From the NCBI GenBank assembly GCA_024734555.1, contig JANPWX010000074.1:1283593-1347592 (forward strand): a DNA stretch of 64,000 nt, in the 5' to 3' direction. Shown one piece after another: positions 63,101 to 64,000 of the stretch (positions are counted from its first letter, which is position 1; each line of letters opens with the position of its first letter). The notes under the pieces are model-generated. The model saw only the letters and a program-made list of their open reading frames with translations, was not told the DNA's origin and ran no database searches. Source of the stretch: Trochalopteron elliotii (Eukaryota > Chordata > Aves > Passeriformes > Leiothrichidae). The translations under genes were made by a program, and so were the position numbers.

Positions 63101-63531
63101 TCCACCACAAAAGGTTGTAAGGTAAAGATGCAAGCTTGTACCTTATGCTCTCCAATAGAAAAAAATGGATTCAAATTAATATTTTTTTAAATCCACTTAC
63201 TTCGCTAAGATCCAAGAAGTTTAACTTCACATATAGAAATTATTTAAGAAAAGAAAACCACAGACAAAACATTTCAACTCTTGCAAAACTACAAGCAATC
63301 AGTTTGTCAAACACTGCCATTATGTTCAATTAAAAACGTATTGTGGAACTATGCTAAGTAGAAGAAATGAAAAATTGTATATACCAGTAAACGTACTTGC
63401 ATCGTCCCTTTCTATTCTAGTTCCATCACTTGTTGAAACACAAGTAAAGTGCAGAGGTTCAACTTCCAGAAGTCCAGTAAGGGAAGTAAAACTACCTTCA
63501 GCAGCTGCACAGCTACTTATTTTCCCATTTC
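267..63531 (-). CDS. BIRC6: BIRC6 (BRUCE/apollon), partial: 42 consecutive internal coding exons
   Basis: BIRC6 is a giant, mainly Golgi/endosome-associated and cytosolic anti-apoptotic protein. It acts as a combined E2/E3 ubiquitin ligase on SMAC, HTRA2, caspases and, with UBA6, LC3B. Joined exon translations match the recalled vertebrate protein almost residue for residue over long stretches, for example TRDQLMFDLLKL, HLCISGTPKIRLHTG and PRPPSRRGR. All 41 introns inside the span have AG acceptors, 40 have GT donors and one has GC, and every exon-exon phase agrees. The joined frame is open for 2,760 codons. The segment covers the central scaffold, two beta-sandwich modules and the ubiquitin-like region. 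The BIR domain (N-terminal) and UBC domain (C-terminal) are outside the window. No frameshift or in-frame stop was seen, so the gene looks functional. Confidence 0.97.
2392..2460 (-). repeat. Short CR1 LINE 3' fragment
   Basis: TTACAGAATTGTGTAGGTTG, then GAAAAGACCCCTGACACCAT and CAAGTTCAACTGTAAACCTG correspond to the reverse complement of the extreme CR1 3' end. About 70 bases remain. Confidence 0.85.
3161..3461 (-). CDS. BIRC6: BIRC6 exon 41 of 42
   Basis: The exon is 301 bases (100 codons plus 1). VSTPVVTSATQEKQKDSDQF is a linker; then EWVTIEQSGELVYEAPETIA and PAHSLAAFGLFLRLPGYAEV. The FEWVTIEQSGELVYE block is strongly conserved in the family. The acceptor GTTAAG is an AAG type; the donor GGAA|GTATGT completes Ser with exon 42. 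The intron after it, 485-3160, carries a short CR1 piece at 2392-2460 and a TACA/TGTA-rich stretch near 1366-1405. Confidence 0.96.
5581..5777 (-). CDS. BIRC6: BIRC6 exon 40 of 42: acidic linker then scaffold helix
   Basis: The exon is 197 bases (65 codons after split Glu). HADLLGPCPEDEAISPGDEC, then DESLLETCPIQSPLQVFAGM and GLALIAERLPMLYPDVIQQ. The acceptor is TTTATAG and the donor CAA|GTGAGT. The intron 3462-5580 shows AT-rich sequence without recognised repeats. Confidence 0.96.
9216..9389 (-). CDS. BIRC6: BIRC6 exon 39 of 42: end of the ubiquitin-like region
   Basis: The exon is 174 bases (57 codons between split Gly and split Glu). QPLPAEMTLAQLLTLLYDRK, then LPQGYRSIDLTVKLGSKVIS and KTDSFKRLHTEK. 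It matches vertebrate BIRC6 closely. The acceptor is GTTGTCTAG and the donor AAG|GTGAGT. The 3.4 kb intron after it (5778-9215) shows several chance open frames but no recognisable gene or repeat. Confidence 0.96.
10278..10845 (-). repeat. CR1 LINE fragment, about 570 bases
   Basis: The plus strand reads the reverse complement of CR1: TTGGAAGGGACTCACAAGGA, CCACTTCCCTTGGGAGCCTG, GAATCTTTTCCTAATATTCA, the CTCTTCTCCAGACTGACCAA block and CATTGCTCTCTTCTGGACTA. It is the longest repeat of this class here and includes the end of the reverse-transcriptase frame. A small (AGAGC)n expansion sits at about 10780-10802. Open frames in it are decayed and not genes. Confidence 0.95.
11710..11877 (-). CDS. 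BIRC6: BIRC6 exon 38 of 42: Ser/Arg-rich linker then beta strand
   Basis: The exon is 168 bases (55 codons between split Gly codons). LKSQSKRAVSSTPPRPPSRR, then a Gly/Ser loop and TISVPVFHLYHKLLPG. The loop TDKVGTSSSGGESSSK is one of the most divergent parts against mammals. The acceptor is TGTACTAG and the donor CAG|GTAACT. The intron after it, 9390-11709, holds a long CR1 fragment (10278-10845). Confidence 0.96.
14183..14314 (-). CDS. BIRC6: BIRC6 exon 37 of 42: charged linker in the ubiquitin-like region
   Basis: The exon is 132 bases (43 codons between split Asp and split Gly). TPSITAKLINEQKEDKEKKN, then a Lys/Glu run and ENGFQDNYSVVVASG. The highly charged insert is likely a flexible loop within or beside the ubiquitin-like fold. 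The acceptor is CCCATATAG, pyrimidine-poor, and the donor CTG|GTATGT. The intron after it is 11878-14182, with no repeat recognised. Confidence 0.96.
14315..17641 (-). other. BIRC6: GC-AG intron of BIRC6 between exons 36 and 37
   Basis: The intron starts GCAAGT (17641 downwards) and ends ATATAG at 14315. Apart from the C at +2, the donor is perfect (CAG before, AAGT after), the usual pattern of functional GC introns. The nearest GT, four bases on, would shift the frame. The intron holds an A/C-rich low-complexity stretch (14590-14750) and otherwise nothing named. Confidence 0.9.
14590..14750 (+). repeat. A/C-rich low-complexity stretch
   Basis: About 160 bases are dominated by A and C on the plus strand, closing with (AATAA)n at about 14719-14737. 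It could be the tail of a decayed retroelement, but no body is recognisable upstream. Confidence 0.6.
17642..17771 (-). CDS. BIRC6: BIRC6 exon 36 of 42: start of the ubiquitin-like region; GC donor
   Basis: The exon is 130 bases (43 codons plus 1). LYKGRINATSHVIQHPMYGA then YRTLHLPVSTTLAEVLDRVS. The RTLHLPVSTTLAEVLDRV part has the beta-turn-beta-then-helix pattern of a ubiquitin-like fold, matching the UBL reported in BIRC6 structures (assignment inferred). The acceptor TTCCTTTCAG is strong. The donor is CAG|GCAAGT, a GC donor. No GT donor nearby keeps the frame into exon 37. Confidence 0.96.
19445..19588 (-). CDS. BIRC6: BIRC6 exon 35 of 42: helical scaffold
   Basis: The exon is 144 bases, 48 codons, phase 0 at both ends. 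VLCELFQSSPQRGNLPTSGN then GFIRRLFLQLMLEDEKVTLF and LQSPCP. The acceptor is GCATTCTCAG and the donor CCA|GTAAGA. The intron after it, 17772-19444, shows no repeat recognised. Confidence 0.97.
20485..21265 (-). CDS. BIRC6: BIRC6 exon 34 of 42: largest exon in the window
   Basis: The exon is 781 bases (260 codons after split Glu). SLFNWSMSLPCNMVLKKAVD, then HPNYFSLLMGWMGITPPPMQ, a Ser/Asp-rich stretch (DDSKKQDLSSSLTDDSKNAQ), PSLLVRSLASFCF, KMPITADLVAPVLRFLTEVG and RTAIENATVAFFLQCISCHP. Helical blocks are conserved and the loops (such as SGGHNMTAQQ) vary. The acceptor is TCTTCTCCAG and the donor CAG|GTGAGA. The 896-base intron 19589-20484 shows nothing recognised. Confidence 0.97.
24245..24466 (-). 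CDS. BIRC6: BIRC6 exon 33 of 42: helical scaffold
   Basis: The exon is 222 bases (73 codons between split Arg and split Glu). IQALLKWVSDSARVAAMKKS then YGLLMPSPSHLHCVAAILWH and YELLVEYNLPALLDRELF. Residues MKKSGRVSYICP differ modestly from the recalled mammalian MKRSGRMNYMCP. The acceptor is TTTTCCAG and the donor GA|GTAAGT. The 3 kb intron after it, 21266-24244, holds no repeat I can name. Confidence 0.97.
24960..25068 (-). CDS. BIRC6: BIRC6 exon 32 of 42: short scaffold exon
   Basis: The exon is 109 bases (35 codons between split Asp and split Arg). LNSPLLFGRLNGLSSDSTID then LYQLGTTQDPGTKD. The acceptor GCGGCAAG is an AAG type with a run of ten T about ten bases upstream; the protein junction fixes it. 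The donor is TAG|GTAATG. The 493-base intron after it (24467-24959) shows nothing recognised. Confidence 0.95.
26223..26479 (-). CDS. BIRC6: BIRC6 exon 31 of 42: helical scaffold
   Basis: The exon is 257 bases (85 codons between split codons). IGWLRLLHHCLTHISDLEGM, then TANLLQTCAALLMSPYCGMH and GLKLIDILLRNCSASGSDPA. The acceptor is CCTTTTCAG and the donor CAG|GTGAGT. The intron 25069-26222 shows no repeat recognised. Confidence 0.97.
28551..28830 (-). CDS. BIRC6: BIRC6 exon 30 of 42: second beta-sandwich, second half
   Basis: The exon is 280 bases (92 codons between split codons). CPSSVSVEISADGVNMLPLS, then SGLTYIKIQLVKAEVASAVC and LGLSQIKLLGLTAFG, shows the short alternating strands of a jelly-roll domain; YIKIQL and IKLLGL are typical core strands of F5/8-type folds. 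The acceptor is GCTCTGTAG and the donor CAG|GTAAGG. The 2.1 kb intron after it (26480-28550) has only a G/T-rich stretch near 26850-26935. Confidence 0.97.
29454..29654 (-). CDS. BIRC6: BIRC6 exon 29 of 42: second beta-sandwich, first half
   Basis: The exon is 201 bases (66 codons between split codons). SITSSSPTAQPAEVLLQATP leads to SAAWSYIFLPEEAWCDLTIH and AAVLLKEIHIQPHLASLA. A Ser/Pro leader is followed by beta-strand-like sequence; with exon 30 it resembles the carbohydrate-binding-like modules reported for BIRC6 (inferred). The acceptor TTTTTGAAG is weak and the donor CAA|GTAAGT. The intron after it is 28831-29453, with nothing recognised. Confidence 0.96.
31736..31802 (-). other. Exon-like segment inside a BIRC6 intron (possible alternative or cryptic exon)
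   Basis: The 67 bases sit between a fair acceptor (CCACCACCACAG) and a strong donor (CAAG|GTGAGC). The open frame VIRPRVDREEDTSSVSDEVM exits in phase 1, as exon 29 requires. Entered from exon 28, also phase 1, it shifts to a frame with TGA after about 16 codons. Simple inclusion would therefore truncate the protein. It could instead be an alternative first exon (MHQ joined to exon 29) or have no function. Confidence 0.35.
31983..32177 (-). CDS. BIRC6: BIRC6 exon 28 of 42: helical scaffold
   Basis: The exon is 195 bases (64 codons between split Gly codons). GVQLICNNMVTSTRAIVNTA then SMVSTIMKFLDSGPTKA and NAEGIHNFAPLG. The acceptor is TGCACAG and the donor TTGG|GTGAGT. The following intron, 29655-31982, contains a 67-base exon-like segment at 31736-31802. 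Confidence 0.97.
32358..32454 (-). CDS. BIRC6: BIRC6 exon 27 of 42: helical scaffold
   Basis: The exon is 97 bases (32 codons plus 1). GSLATCQLSEPLLWFILRVL then LKAFHDMG across the junction. It is found only by homology and splice sites because it has no long open frame of its own. The acceptor is TTCTAG and the donor ATGG|GTAAGA. The next intron is only 180 bases (32178-32357). Confidence 0.96.
32998..33173 (-). CDS. BIRC6: BIRC6 exon 26 of 42: helical scaffold
   Basis: The exon is 176 bases (58 codons after split Gly). ASGLHLTKHENFHGGLDAIS then ILTYMACGYMGRQ is almost identical to vertebrate BIRC6. The acceptor is TTTCATTTAG and the donor CAG|GTAAGG. The 543-base intron after it (32455-32997) shows nothing recognised. 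Confidence 0.97.
35387..35453. repeat. Local tandem/palindromic AGATACTTAGATCTT repeat
   Basis: Motifs TTAGATACT, CATCTTAGATC and TTAGATCTT recur four to five times within 65 bases, several being near-palindromic (AGATCT). It is a local duplication with no coding potential. Confidence 0.8.
35725..35948 (+). repeat. CR1 LINE 3' fragment, sense orientation
   Basis: AACATAAGAAAAAGGCTTTT, then the CTGTGGAGTTTCCACC block, CAACCTGCTCTCAGTT and GGACTAGACAATCTCCAGAG, ending near GCATTCTGAGATTC, reproduce the order of the CR1 3' end in sense direction. It is about 220 bases long, 5' truncated, with many substitutions. Confidence 0.9.
36169..36731 (-). CDS. BIRC6: BIRC6 exon 25 of 42: large scaffold exon
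   Basis: The exon is 563 bases (187 codons between split codons). GAFQTGQGPLDAQVKLLEFT and TFLVHHYITCSDKVMSRSGS are followed by FGGLFANIIRPGDAKAVCGE, a Ser/Asp-rich loop (DSVSDEEKVSGSKDGNG) and ADLVLANQQIMSQILSALGQ. Helical parts are nearly invariant and the acidic loop is variable. The acceptor is TTTCTTTCAG and the donor ATTG|GTAGGT. The intron after it, 33174-36168, carries a plus-strand CR1 (35725-35948) and a small tandem repeat (35387-35453). The intron before it, 36732-39472, carries the solo LTR. Confidence 0.97.
38783..39434 (-). mobile_element. Solo LTR of an endogenous retrovirus (ERVL-like, songbird type)
   Basis: The 652-base element has perfect 6-base inverted ends (TGTCCT ... 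AGGACA) and a possible 4-base duplication AAAG on each side (38779-38782 and 39435-39438). Read on the minus strand it starts TGTCCTGGTTTAGGGCAAAT, a beginning I associate with songbird ERVL-type LTRs (from memory). No internal retroviral gene remains, so it is a recombined solo LTR. Orientation is inferred from that start. Several overlapping open frames inside it are not genes. Confidence 0.8.
39473..39600 (-). CDS. BIRC6: BIRC6 exon 24 of 42: helical scaffold
   Basis: The exon is 128 bases (42 codons plus 2). VGPTATQAMQEFLTRLQVHL then FSEFLLKLIHILSTER is conserved throughout. The acceptor is TTCTTCTAG and the donor AAG|GTATAT. A solo LTR (38783-39434) ends only about 38 bases into the following intron, unusually close to this donor. 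Confidence 0.96.
40358..40417 (-). CDS. BIRC6: BIRC6 exon 23 of 42: 60-base in-frame exon, possibly optional
   Basis: The exon is exactly 20 codons, phase 0 on both sides, and begins LALMSSHREV. The acceptor is TAGTCTTTAG after a pyrimidine-rich tract and the donor CTG|GTATGT is good. Inclusion gives HSPQ, then these 20 residues, then VGPTATQ; skipping gives HSPQVGPTATQ, which is the form I recall for human BIRC6. It is therefore probably a cassette exon. The intron after it is 39601-40357. Confidence 0.7.
40544..40677 (-). CDS. BIRC6: BIRC6 exon 22 of 42: helical scaffold
   Basis: The exon is 134 bases (44 codons after a split Ala). GPSSAIGAQESTAQLLVSDP, then LIHVLVKFLSG and NPHGTNQHSPQ. 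It matches the vertebrate protein with small changes near its start (NAGPSS against NSGSSS as recalled in human). The acceptor is TTTTTAAG and the donor CAG|GTAATG. Only 126 bases of intron (40418-40543) separate it from the 60-base exon 23. Confidence 0.95.
41344..41366. other. Short perfect inverted repeat (hairpin)
   Basis: AACTCCCCC and GGGGGAGTT form a 9-base perfect stem separated by a 5-base loop, in an otherwise AT-rich intron. It may belong to a decayed mobile element together with downstream sequence; its role is unknown. Confidence 0.75.
41454..42040. repeat. Possible decayed LTR-type element
   Basis: The segment is bounded by TGTCACGT at one side and TTGCGACA at the other, ends that are roughly inverted (TGTC...GACA). 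Inside are TATATTAACCCACTGAACTC, which resembles an LTR promoter, and an AATAAA near 41881. No target-site duplication is visible and no family could be named, so this is only a suggestion. It could also be unrelated intron sequence. Confidence 0.3.
43223..43333 (-). CDS. BIRC6: BIRC6 exon 21 of 42: helical scaffold
   Basis: The exon is 111 bases (36 codons between split Ala codons). SVTSFLSVLAWYPNTLLRTW then LVLHSLTLMTNMQLN is nearly identical to the vertebrate protein. The acceptor is CTTGACAG; a second AG six bases in (CTTCAG) could in principle drop two codons. The donor is ATG|GTAAGT. The intron after it, 40678-43222, holds a hairpin and a possible decayed LTR-like segment around 41340-42040. 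Confidence 0.96.
44174..44300 (-). CDS. BIRC6: BIRC6 exon 20 of 42: helical scaffold
   Basis: The exon is 127 bases (42 codons plus 1). LESLLQLWLTLSLNSSSSGS is followed by GADIFLYNANRIPVVSLNQ. The middle Ser-rich loop differs from mammals while the flanks are conserved. The acceptor is TTTCTTTCAG and the donor CAAG|GTAAAA. The intron after it, 43334-44173, shows nothing recognised. Confidence 0.96.
45043..45192 (-). repeat. CR1 LINE 3' fragment
   Basis: GATCATTGGATAATTCAGAT, then TGGAAAGAACTTTTGC, a stretch equivalent to the CR1 CCAATCTAATCTGCTC block, and ACCAGGTTTTGAAAACCTTC follow the CR1 order as the reverse complement. The element therefore lies on the minus strand. It is old and 5' truncated. 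Confidence 0.85.
45521..45675 (-). CDS. BIRC6: BIRC6 exon 19 of 42: helical scaffold
   Basis: The exon is 155 bases (51 codons after a split codon). TQSPSGTDDSLLRGLHAANQ then LSACFNKLFSMLQVHHVQ matches the conserved scaffold. The acceptor is TTTTCTAG and the donor CAG|GTAGAG. The intron after it, 44301-45520, contains a CR1 fragment at 45043-45192 and a CT-rich microsatellite near 44418-44434. Confidence 0.96.
46601..46717 (-). CDS. BIRC6: BIRC6 exon 18 of 42: helical scaffold
   Basis: The exon is 117 bases (38 codons between split Ala and split Leu). LDARLEVGLEQQAELMLKMM then STLEADSILQALTNTSPT forms helices conserved in BIRC6. The acceptor is CTCTTGTAG. The donor ACAT|GTAACT has a non-consensus T at -1; it is supported by the phase (T|TG, Leu) and the protein junction SPTLTQSP. 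The intron after it, 45676-46600, has no repeat recognised. Confidence 0.94.
46771..46917 (-). mobile_element. tRNA-Ile-headed SINE with CR1-like tail (TguSINE1-like)
   Basis: Read on the minus strand, the 5' part resembles tRNA-Ile: an A-box-like TTAGCTCAGTTG at about 46900-46911 and a B-box-like GGTTGTGGGTCCAATCC at about 46856-46872. The 3' part has the CR1 end TGATCCTTGTGGGTCCC and closes with an ATTCTGTGATTCTGTAA tail. The design (pol III tRNA promoter plus a tail mobilised by a CR1 LINE) is that of TguSINE1 of songbirds; the name is from memory, not a search. Several mismatches suggest an old copy. No clear target-site duplication was found. Confidence 0.85.
46921..47030. repeat. AT-rich tandem (ATTCTTAACATTT)-like repeat
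   Basis: Several imperfect units built on TTCTTAACATT and ATTCTTACAGA occur in direct order right next to the tRNA-derived SINE. It may be a microsatellite-like decay product at the insertion site. There is no coding potential. Confidence 0.6.
47554..47707 (-). CDS. BIRC6: BIRC6 exon 17 of 42: Tyr/Gly-rich segment
   Basis: The exon is 154 bases (51 codons plus 1). PISSTWYDYWGAEYGTYNYN then PYIGGVGIPVAKP is unusually rich in Tyr, Trp and Gly and nearly identical to vertebrate BIRC6, so this aromatic loop is under strong constraint. The acceptor is TTTTTTAAG and the donor CAAG|GTAAGC. The intron 46718-47553 carries the tRNA-Ile/CR1 SINE at 46771-46917. Confidence 0.96.
49301..49434 (-). CDS. 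BIRC6: BIRC6 exon 16 of 42: acidic Leu/Asp-rich segment
   Basis: The exon is 134 bases (44 codons after split Gly). APPLSSLEKDKDIDLELLQD continues into DLEKDPLAAKVFK. It is strongly acidic and ends on a Lys codon in phase 0. The acceptor is GATTCAAG, weak, and the donor AAG|GTATGT, strong. The intron after it, 47708-49300, contains only a doubtful ancient-SINE-like patch near 48270-48320. Confidence 0.95.
49773..49928 (-). CDS. BIRC6: BIRC6 exon 15 of 42: acidic loop
   Basis: The exon is 156 bases (51 codons between split Gly codons). ELLAPIAAEAMEESALVEDA and then GDSDDSLQQSTVQLVETIDE is acidic and Ser-rich and likely unstructured. It is among the more divergent exons against the mammalian protein. 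The acceptor is ATACCTAG and the donor CAG|GTAAAT. The 338-base intron 49435-49772 is AT-rich with no repeat recognised. Confidence 0.95.
50344..50527 (-). CDS. BIRC6: BIRC6 exon 14 of 42: helical scaffold
   Basis: The exon is 184 bases (61 codons plus 1). VLARIANATRPTIHLCEIVN, then ERLLLLLVGTDFNRGDISWG and AWAQYSLTCMLQDIL, is highly conserved with vertebrate BIRC6. The acceptor is TTTTAATAG and the donor CAG|GTTTGT. The intron after it, 49929-50343, shows only a T/G-rich stretch near 50178-50210. Confidence 0.97.
50906..51121 (-). CDS. BIRC6: BIRC6 exon 13 of 42: helical scaffold
   Basis: The exon is 216 bases, 72 codons, phase 0 at both ends. HFKDLIRLRRTAEWPRSSLD is followed by PEIEPLPFTLAHERCISVVQ and the helix LALFLLSMDFTCHADLLLFV. 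It matches the vertebrate protein with a few substitutions. The acceptor is TTTCTGCAG and the donor AAG|GTAAAC. The intron after it is short (50528-50905). Confidence 0.96.
53027..53158 (-). CDS. BIRC6: BIRC6 exon 12 of 42: charged coiled coil
   Basis: The exon is 132 bases, 44 codons, phase 0 at both ends. QLNLLKAKQKALVEQMEKEK and later YKLLVEQAKLKQATSK form an uninterrupted charged helix typical of a coiled coil. The acceptor is TTCTTTTAG and the donor AAG|GTATGA. The exon is symmetric, so it could be skipped without a frameshift, but I see no evidence of that. The intron after it, 51122-53026, holds no repeat I can name. Confidence 0.96.
53580..53707 (-). CDS. BIRC6: BIRC6 exon 11 of 42: basic/Ser-rich loop
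   Basis: The exon is 128 bases (42 codons after split Gly). It reads NQWSFINNSLHTQSLSRSTK, then SSLDRLYSRKIRKQLVHHKQ. It is polar and basic and likely a loop leading into the coiled coil of exon 12. The acceptor is CCATTAG and the donor CAG|GTGACT. The intron after it, 53159-53579, shows nothing recognised. Confidence 0.95.
54037..54076. repeat. (ACAATG)n hexanucleotide repeat
   Basis: Six to seven tandem copies of ACAATG (written ATGACAACAATGACAACAAT and so on) occur inside a BIRC6 intron. It is a simple repeat, likely length-variable between individuals. Confidence 0.9.
54102..54145. repeat. (ATT)n trinucleotide microsatellite
   Basis: About fourteen uninterrupted TTA/ATT units are followed by three ACT units. 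On the minus strand this reads as AAT repeats. It lies about 400 bases from the nearest exon, so an effect on splicing is not expected. Confidence 0.95.
54552..54689 (-). CDS. BIRC6: BIRC6 exon 10 of 42: helical scaffold
   Basis: The exon is 138 bases (45 codons between split Gly codons). It carries VLDIPMISWVVMLVSRLLDY, then an acidic loop ATVEDEASTAKK, and ends KERERFLTG. The acceptor TTTTGAAG is an AAG type preceded by a modest pyrimidine tract. An AG 46 bases upstream would not keep the known protein junction TEGVLDI. The donor is CAG|GTACAT. The intron 53708-54551 holds two simple repeats at 54037-54145. Confidence 0.95.
55912..56110 (+). repeat. Pyrimidine-rich low-complexity stretch in a BIRC6 intron
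   Basis: About 200 bases on the plus strand are dominated by C and T, with runs such as CTCCCTCCCTCCCCTCC and TTTTTTCTTCTTCTAG. No open reading frame of note or known repeat explains it. In the direction of BIRC6 transcription it is purine-rich, so it is not a splice tract for this gene. Confidence 0.6.
57209..57342 (-). CDS. BIRC6: BIRC6 exon 9 of 42: helical scaffold
   Basis: The exon is 134 bases (44 codons between split Arg and split Gly). VFMLLSCIGQRSLSNSGVLE and NLLDNLLSPLQPHL are typical of the conserved repeat scaffold. The acceptor is TTTTTAG and the donor GAAG|GTAGCC. The intron after it, 54690-57208 (2.5 kb), contains a pyrimidine-rich stretch at about 55912-56110 and otherwise nothing recognised. 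Confidence 0.96.
58273..58492 (-). CDS. BIRC6: BIRC6 exon 8 of 42: helical scaffold
   Basis: The exon is 220 bases (72 codons between split codons). It reads HSVPVVLQSTFHAQACEELF, then LCISGTPKIRLHTG and GGERWWGQFLSNVL, matching vertebrate BIRC6. Repeated hydrophobic helices suggest armadillo/HEAT-like packing. The acceptor is CTTAAAAG, with A at -3 and therefore weak. The donor is ACAG|GTAAGG. The intron after it, 57343-58272, holds no recognised repeat. Confidence 0.96.
59308..59424 (+). repeat. CR1 LINE 3' fragment
   Basis: GGCCTGGTCTAGTG, then CATGGCAGGGTGTTGGAACT and AGATGATCTTTAATATCTC, ending in an ATTCTATGATTCTA-type tail, follow the 3' end of bird and reptile CR1 elements in sense orientation. 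It is a short 5'-truncated copy, degenerate at several sites, inside a BIRC6 intron. Confidence 0.85.
59540..59886 (-). CDS. BIRC6: BIRC6 exon 7 of 42: helical scaffold
   Basis: The exon is 347 bases (115 codons plus split codons at both ends). It encodes long amphipathic helices such as CIQLQLQLNLAHHAVQRLKV and TIIRYLLDTLLSLLH. One inner segment (SRKTLKEQSDPKELIQMSS) differs more from the mammalian sequence than its flanks do, which suits a surface loop. The acceptor is CCTTTAG and the donor ATG|GTCAGT. The intron after it, 58493-59539, holds a plus-strand CR1 tail at 59308-59424. Confidence 0.96.
60135..60343 (-). CDS. BIRC6: BIRC6 exon 6 of 42: end of beta-sandwich, start of helical part
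   Basis: The exon is 209 bases (69 codons plus 2 bases). ITVIGRYGSTNARAKIPLGF is the last strand of the jelly-roll core; the later ANQPEIDQHLAMMVALQEDI looks helical. The donor CAG|GTTAGC is weak at +3, but the phase (AG|G, Arg) and continuity with exon 7 support it. The acceptor TTTCTTTCAG is strong. The 248-base intron 59887-60134 shows nothing special. Confidence 0.96.
60515..60729 (-). CDS. BIRC6: BIRC6 exon 5 of 42: beta-sandwich (carbohydrate-binding-like) core
   Basis: The exon is 215 bases (71 codons after a split Gly). It carries ARRFVTLDFGRPILLTDVLI and later SLSIDIWTLGEEVDG, with the strand-turn-strand pattern of galactose-binding-like or F5/8-type jelly-roll folds. Published BIRC6 structures describe such modules in the central part; assignment of this exon to one of them is inferred. 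The acceptor is CACCTAG and the donor AAG|GTAAAA. Only a 171-base intron (60344-60514) separates it from exon 6. Confidence 0.96.
61220..61319 (-). CDS. BIRC6: BIRC6 exon 4 of 42
   Basis: The exon is 100 bases (33 codons plus 1 base) and reads NPLGSGLALAISHASHFLQP and then HQSIIIERMHSG across the junction, identical or nearly so to the known vertebrate sequence. The acceptor is CCTCAG and the donor CAG|GTAAAA. It links the Pro-rich loop to the beta-sandwich core in exon 5. The intron after it, 60730-61219, contains an imperfect 24-base direct repeat at 60814-60867 and nothing else I recognise. Confidence 0.96.
61706..62020 (-). CDS. BIRC6: BIRC6 exon 3 of 42: Ala tract and Pro-rich loop
   Basis: The exon is 315 bases, exactly 105 codons, with phase 0 at both ends. 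It starts KAKLEAKLHQTT, runs into seven consecutive alanines encoded by GCA/GCG at about 61967-61987, then a Pro/Thr-rich loop (DVIPPTPKTTPLFMTPPLTP), and ends NKNTSKSRT. It is a low-complexity insertion within the beta-sandwich module and is likely disordered. The acceptor reads CAGAAG, a NAGNAG tandem, so the first Lys could be optional. The intron after it, 61320-61705, shows no repeats. Confidence 0.96.
62674..62861 (-). CDS. BIRC6: BIRC6 exon 2 of 42: Gly/Ser/Ala linker and Gln-rich coiled coil
   Basis: The exon is 188 bases (62 codons after a split Met). A small-residue linker (STFGVTPAVGGLSSGTVGEA) leads into a predicted helix with repeated Gln and Leu (EQQLQVLQEKQQQLLKLQQQ). The heptad-like Leu/Gln spacing suggests a short coiled coil inserted in the beta-sandwich region. 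The donor CAG|GTTGGA departs from consensus at +3 to +6. The acceptor GCCAG follows a TTTG-rich tract. The next intron, 62021-62673, holds a short duplicated motif near 62310-62348 (two copies of GGYCAACTAACARTGGCTT) and otherwise nothing recognised. Confidence 0.95.
63397..63531 (-). CDS. BIRC6: BIRC6 exon 1 of 42 in window: beta-sandwich segment
   Basis: The exon is 135 bases: it completes a split Gly, then reads 44 codons including GLLEVEPLHFTCVSTSDGTR, which matches vertebrate BIRC6. The alternating hydrophobic pattern fits beta strands of the module that continues in exons 5 and 6. The acceptor is TTTCAG and the donor A|GTACGT. The last base and the first two of the next exon form Met (A|TG), giving DDAMSTFG across the junction. 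The following intron, 62862-63396, holds nothing I recognise. Confidence 0.95.
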
Positions 63532-64000
63532 CTGAAAGAGAAACATGTATCTGCACAGTCAGCCAATGTTTTCTTGATAGTGACATTTCAAGTCATGAAG
63601 TGTCAAAAGGACAACTAAATATAATGCACACATTTCATTAGTTTCTCTTGTAGAAGAAACATCTTAATGCTATGACTATTCCTCAATATAAATTGAAGTA
63701 TATTTTTAAAATGATAATGCTGTCAAATCTGAAGAGAGTATATTAGCAAGTCAAACTGTCAACTGTGACAGAAGCACAGTATAACCTTCTTAATTCCAGA
63801 AATAAATTATATATGGATGCTCTATTCTTTCTACACTGAAAGCAAATTAGCTTGCTAAAATATACTGGTGTTACCAGAAAGGAAGAGGAAGAAACTGTCA
63901 GACCAATTAAGATCATACACGAATTTAGTATAAAACCCAGGCAATGAATCAATACCCAAACAAATTCACAGACTTGTATGGTGGAAGGGATAGCAAGGAG
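63532..64000 (-). other. BIRC6: BIRC6 intron, partial, upstream of the first exon in the window
   Basis: This is the 3' part of an intron that starts beyond the window. It ends with the pyrimidine-rich acceptor TTTCTCTTTCAG just above position 63531. I see no exon, RNA gene or recognisable repeat in it. Confidence 0.85.

Noticed and set aside
1..64000. A second gene, an RNA gene, a CRISPR array or a new defence-like system
   Set aside because: Both strands were read; everything with coding character belongs to BIRC6 or to retroelements, and the sequence is eukaryotic.

Overview
The window is a stretch of vertebrate, almost certainly bird, nuclear DNA lying inside one very large gene. On the minus strand it carries 42 consecutive internal coding exons of BIRC6 (BRUCE/apollon), the giant inhibitor-of-apoptosis ubiquitin ligase. 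Transcription runs from position 64000 towards position 1. Each exon was delimited from its splice sites and reading frame. The 42 pieces join without a frame break into 8,282 coding bases (2 bases that finish a split codon, then 2,760 codons), somewhat more than half of the roughly 4,850-residue protein. The N-terminal WD40/BIR part would lie beyond position 64000 and the C-terminal UBC catalytic domain below position 1, so no start codon, stop codon, promoter or polyadenylation site of the gene is expected here, and none is seen.

Layout, 5' to 3' of the gene. Positions 63.5-59.5 kb hold a beta-sandwich (carbohydrate-binding-like) module with an Ala/Gln-rich insert. Positions 59.9-32 kb hold the long helical, armadillo-like scaffold, with acidic and low-complexity loops and one 60-base exon that may be optional. 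Positions 29.7-28.5 kb hold another beta-sandwich module. Positions 26.5-19.4 kb hold more helical scaffold, including the largest exon (781 b). Positions 17.8-9.2 kb hold a ubiquitin-like region interrupted by a charged linker. Positions 5.8-0.27 kb hold further helical scaffold leading towards the C-terminal part. These domain labels combine visible sequence with general knowledge of BIRC6 structure; exact boundaries are inferred.

Introns make up about 87 percent of the window. They are AT-rich and contain bird-type interspersed repeats: several CR1 LINE 3' fragments, one tRNA-Ile-headed SINE with a CR1-like tail, one 652-base solo LTR with TGTCCT/AGGACA ends, and a few microsatellites. The tRNA-Ile/CR1 SINE resembles TguSINE1, described in songbirds, so a passerine is the best guess; this is an inference from repeats only.

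No independent gene, RNA gene or new system was found. The points most worth checking are a GC-AG intron with an otherwise strong donor, a 60-base in-frame candidate cassette exon, and a 67-base exon-like segment inside one intron whose frame would suit an alternative first exon but not simple inclusion.
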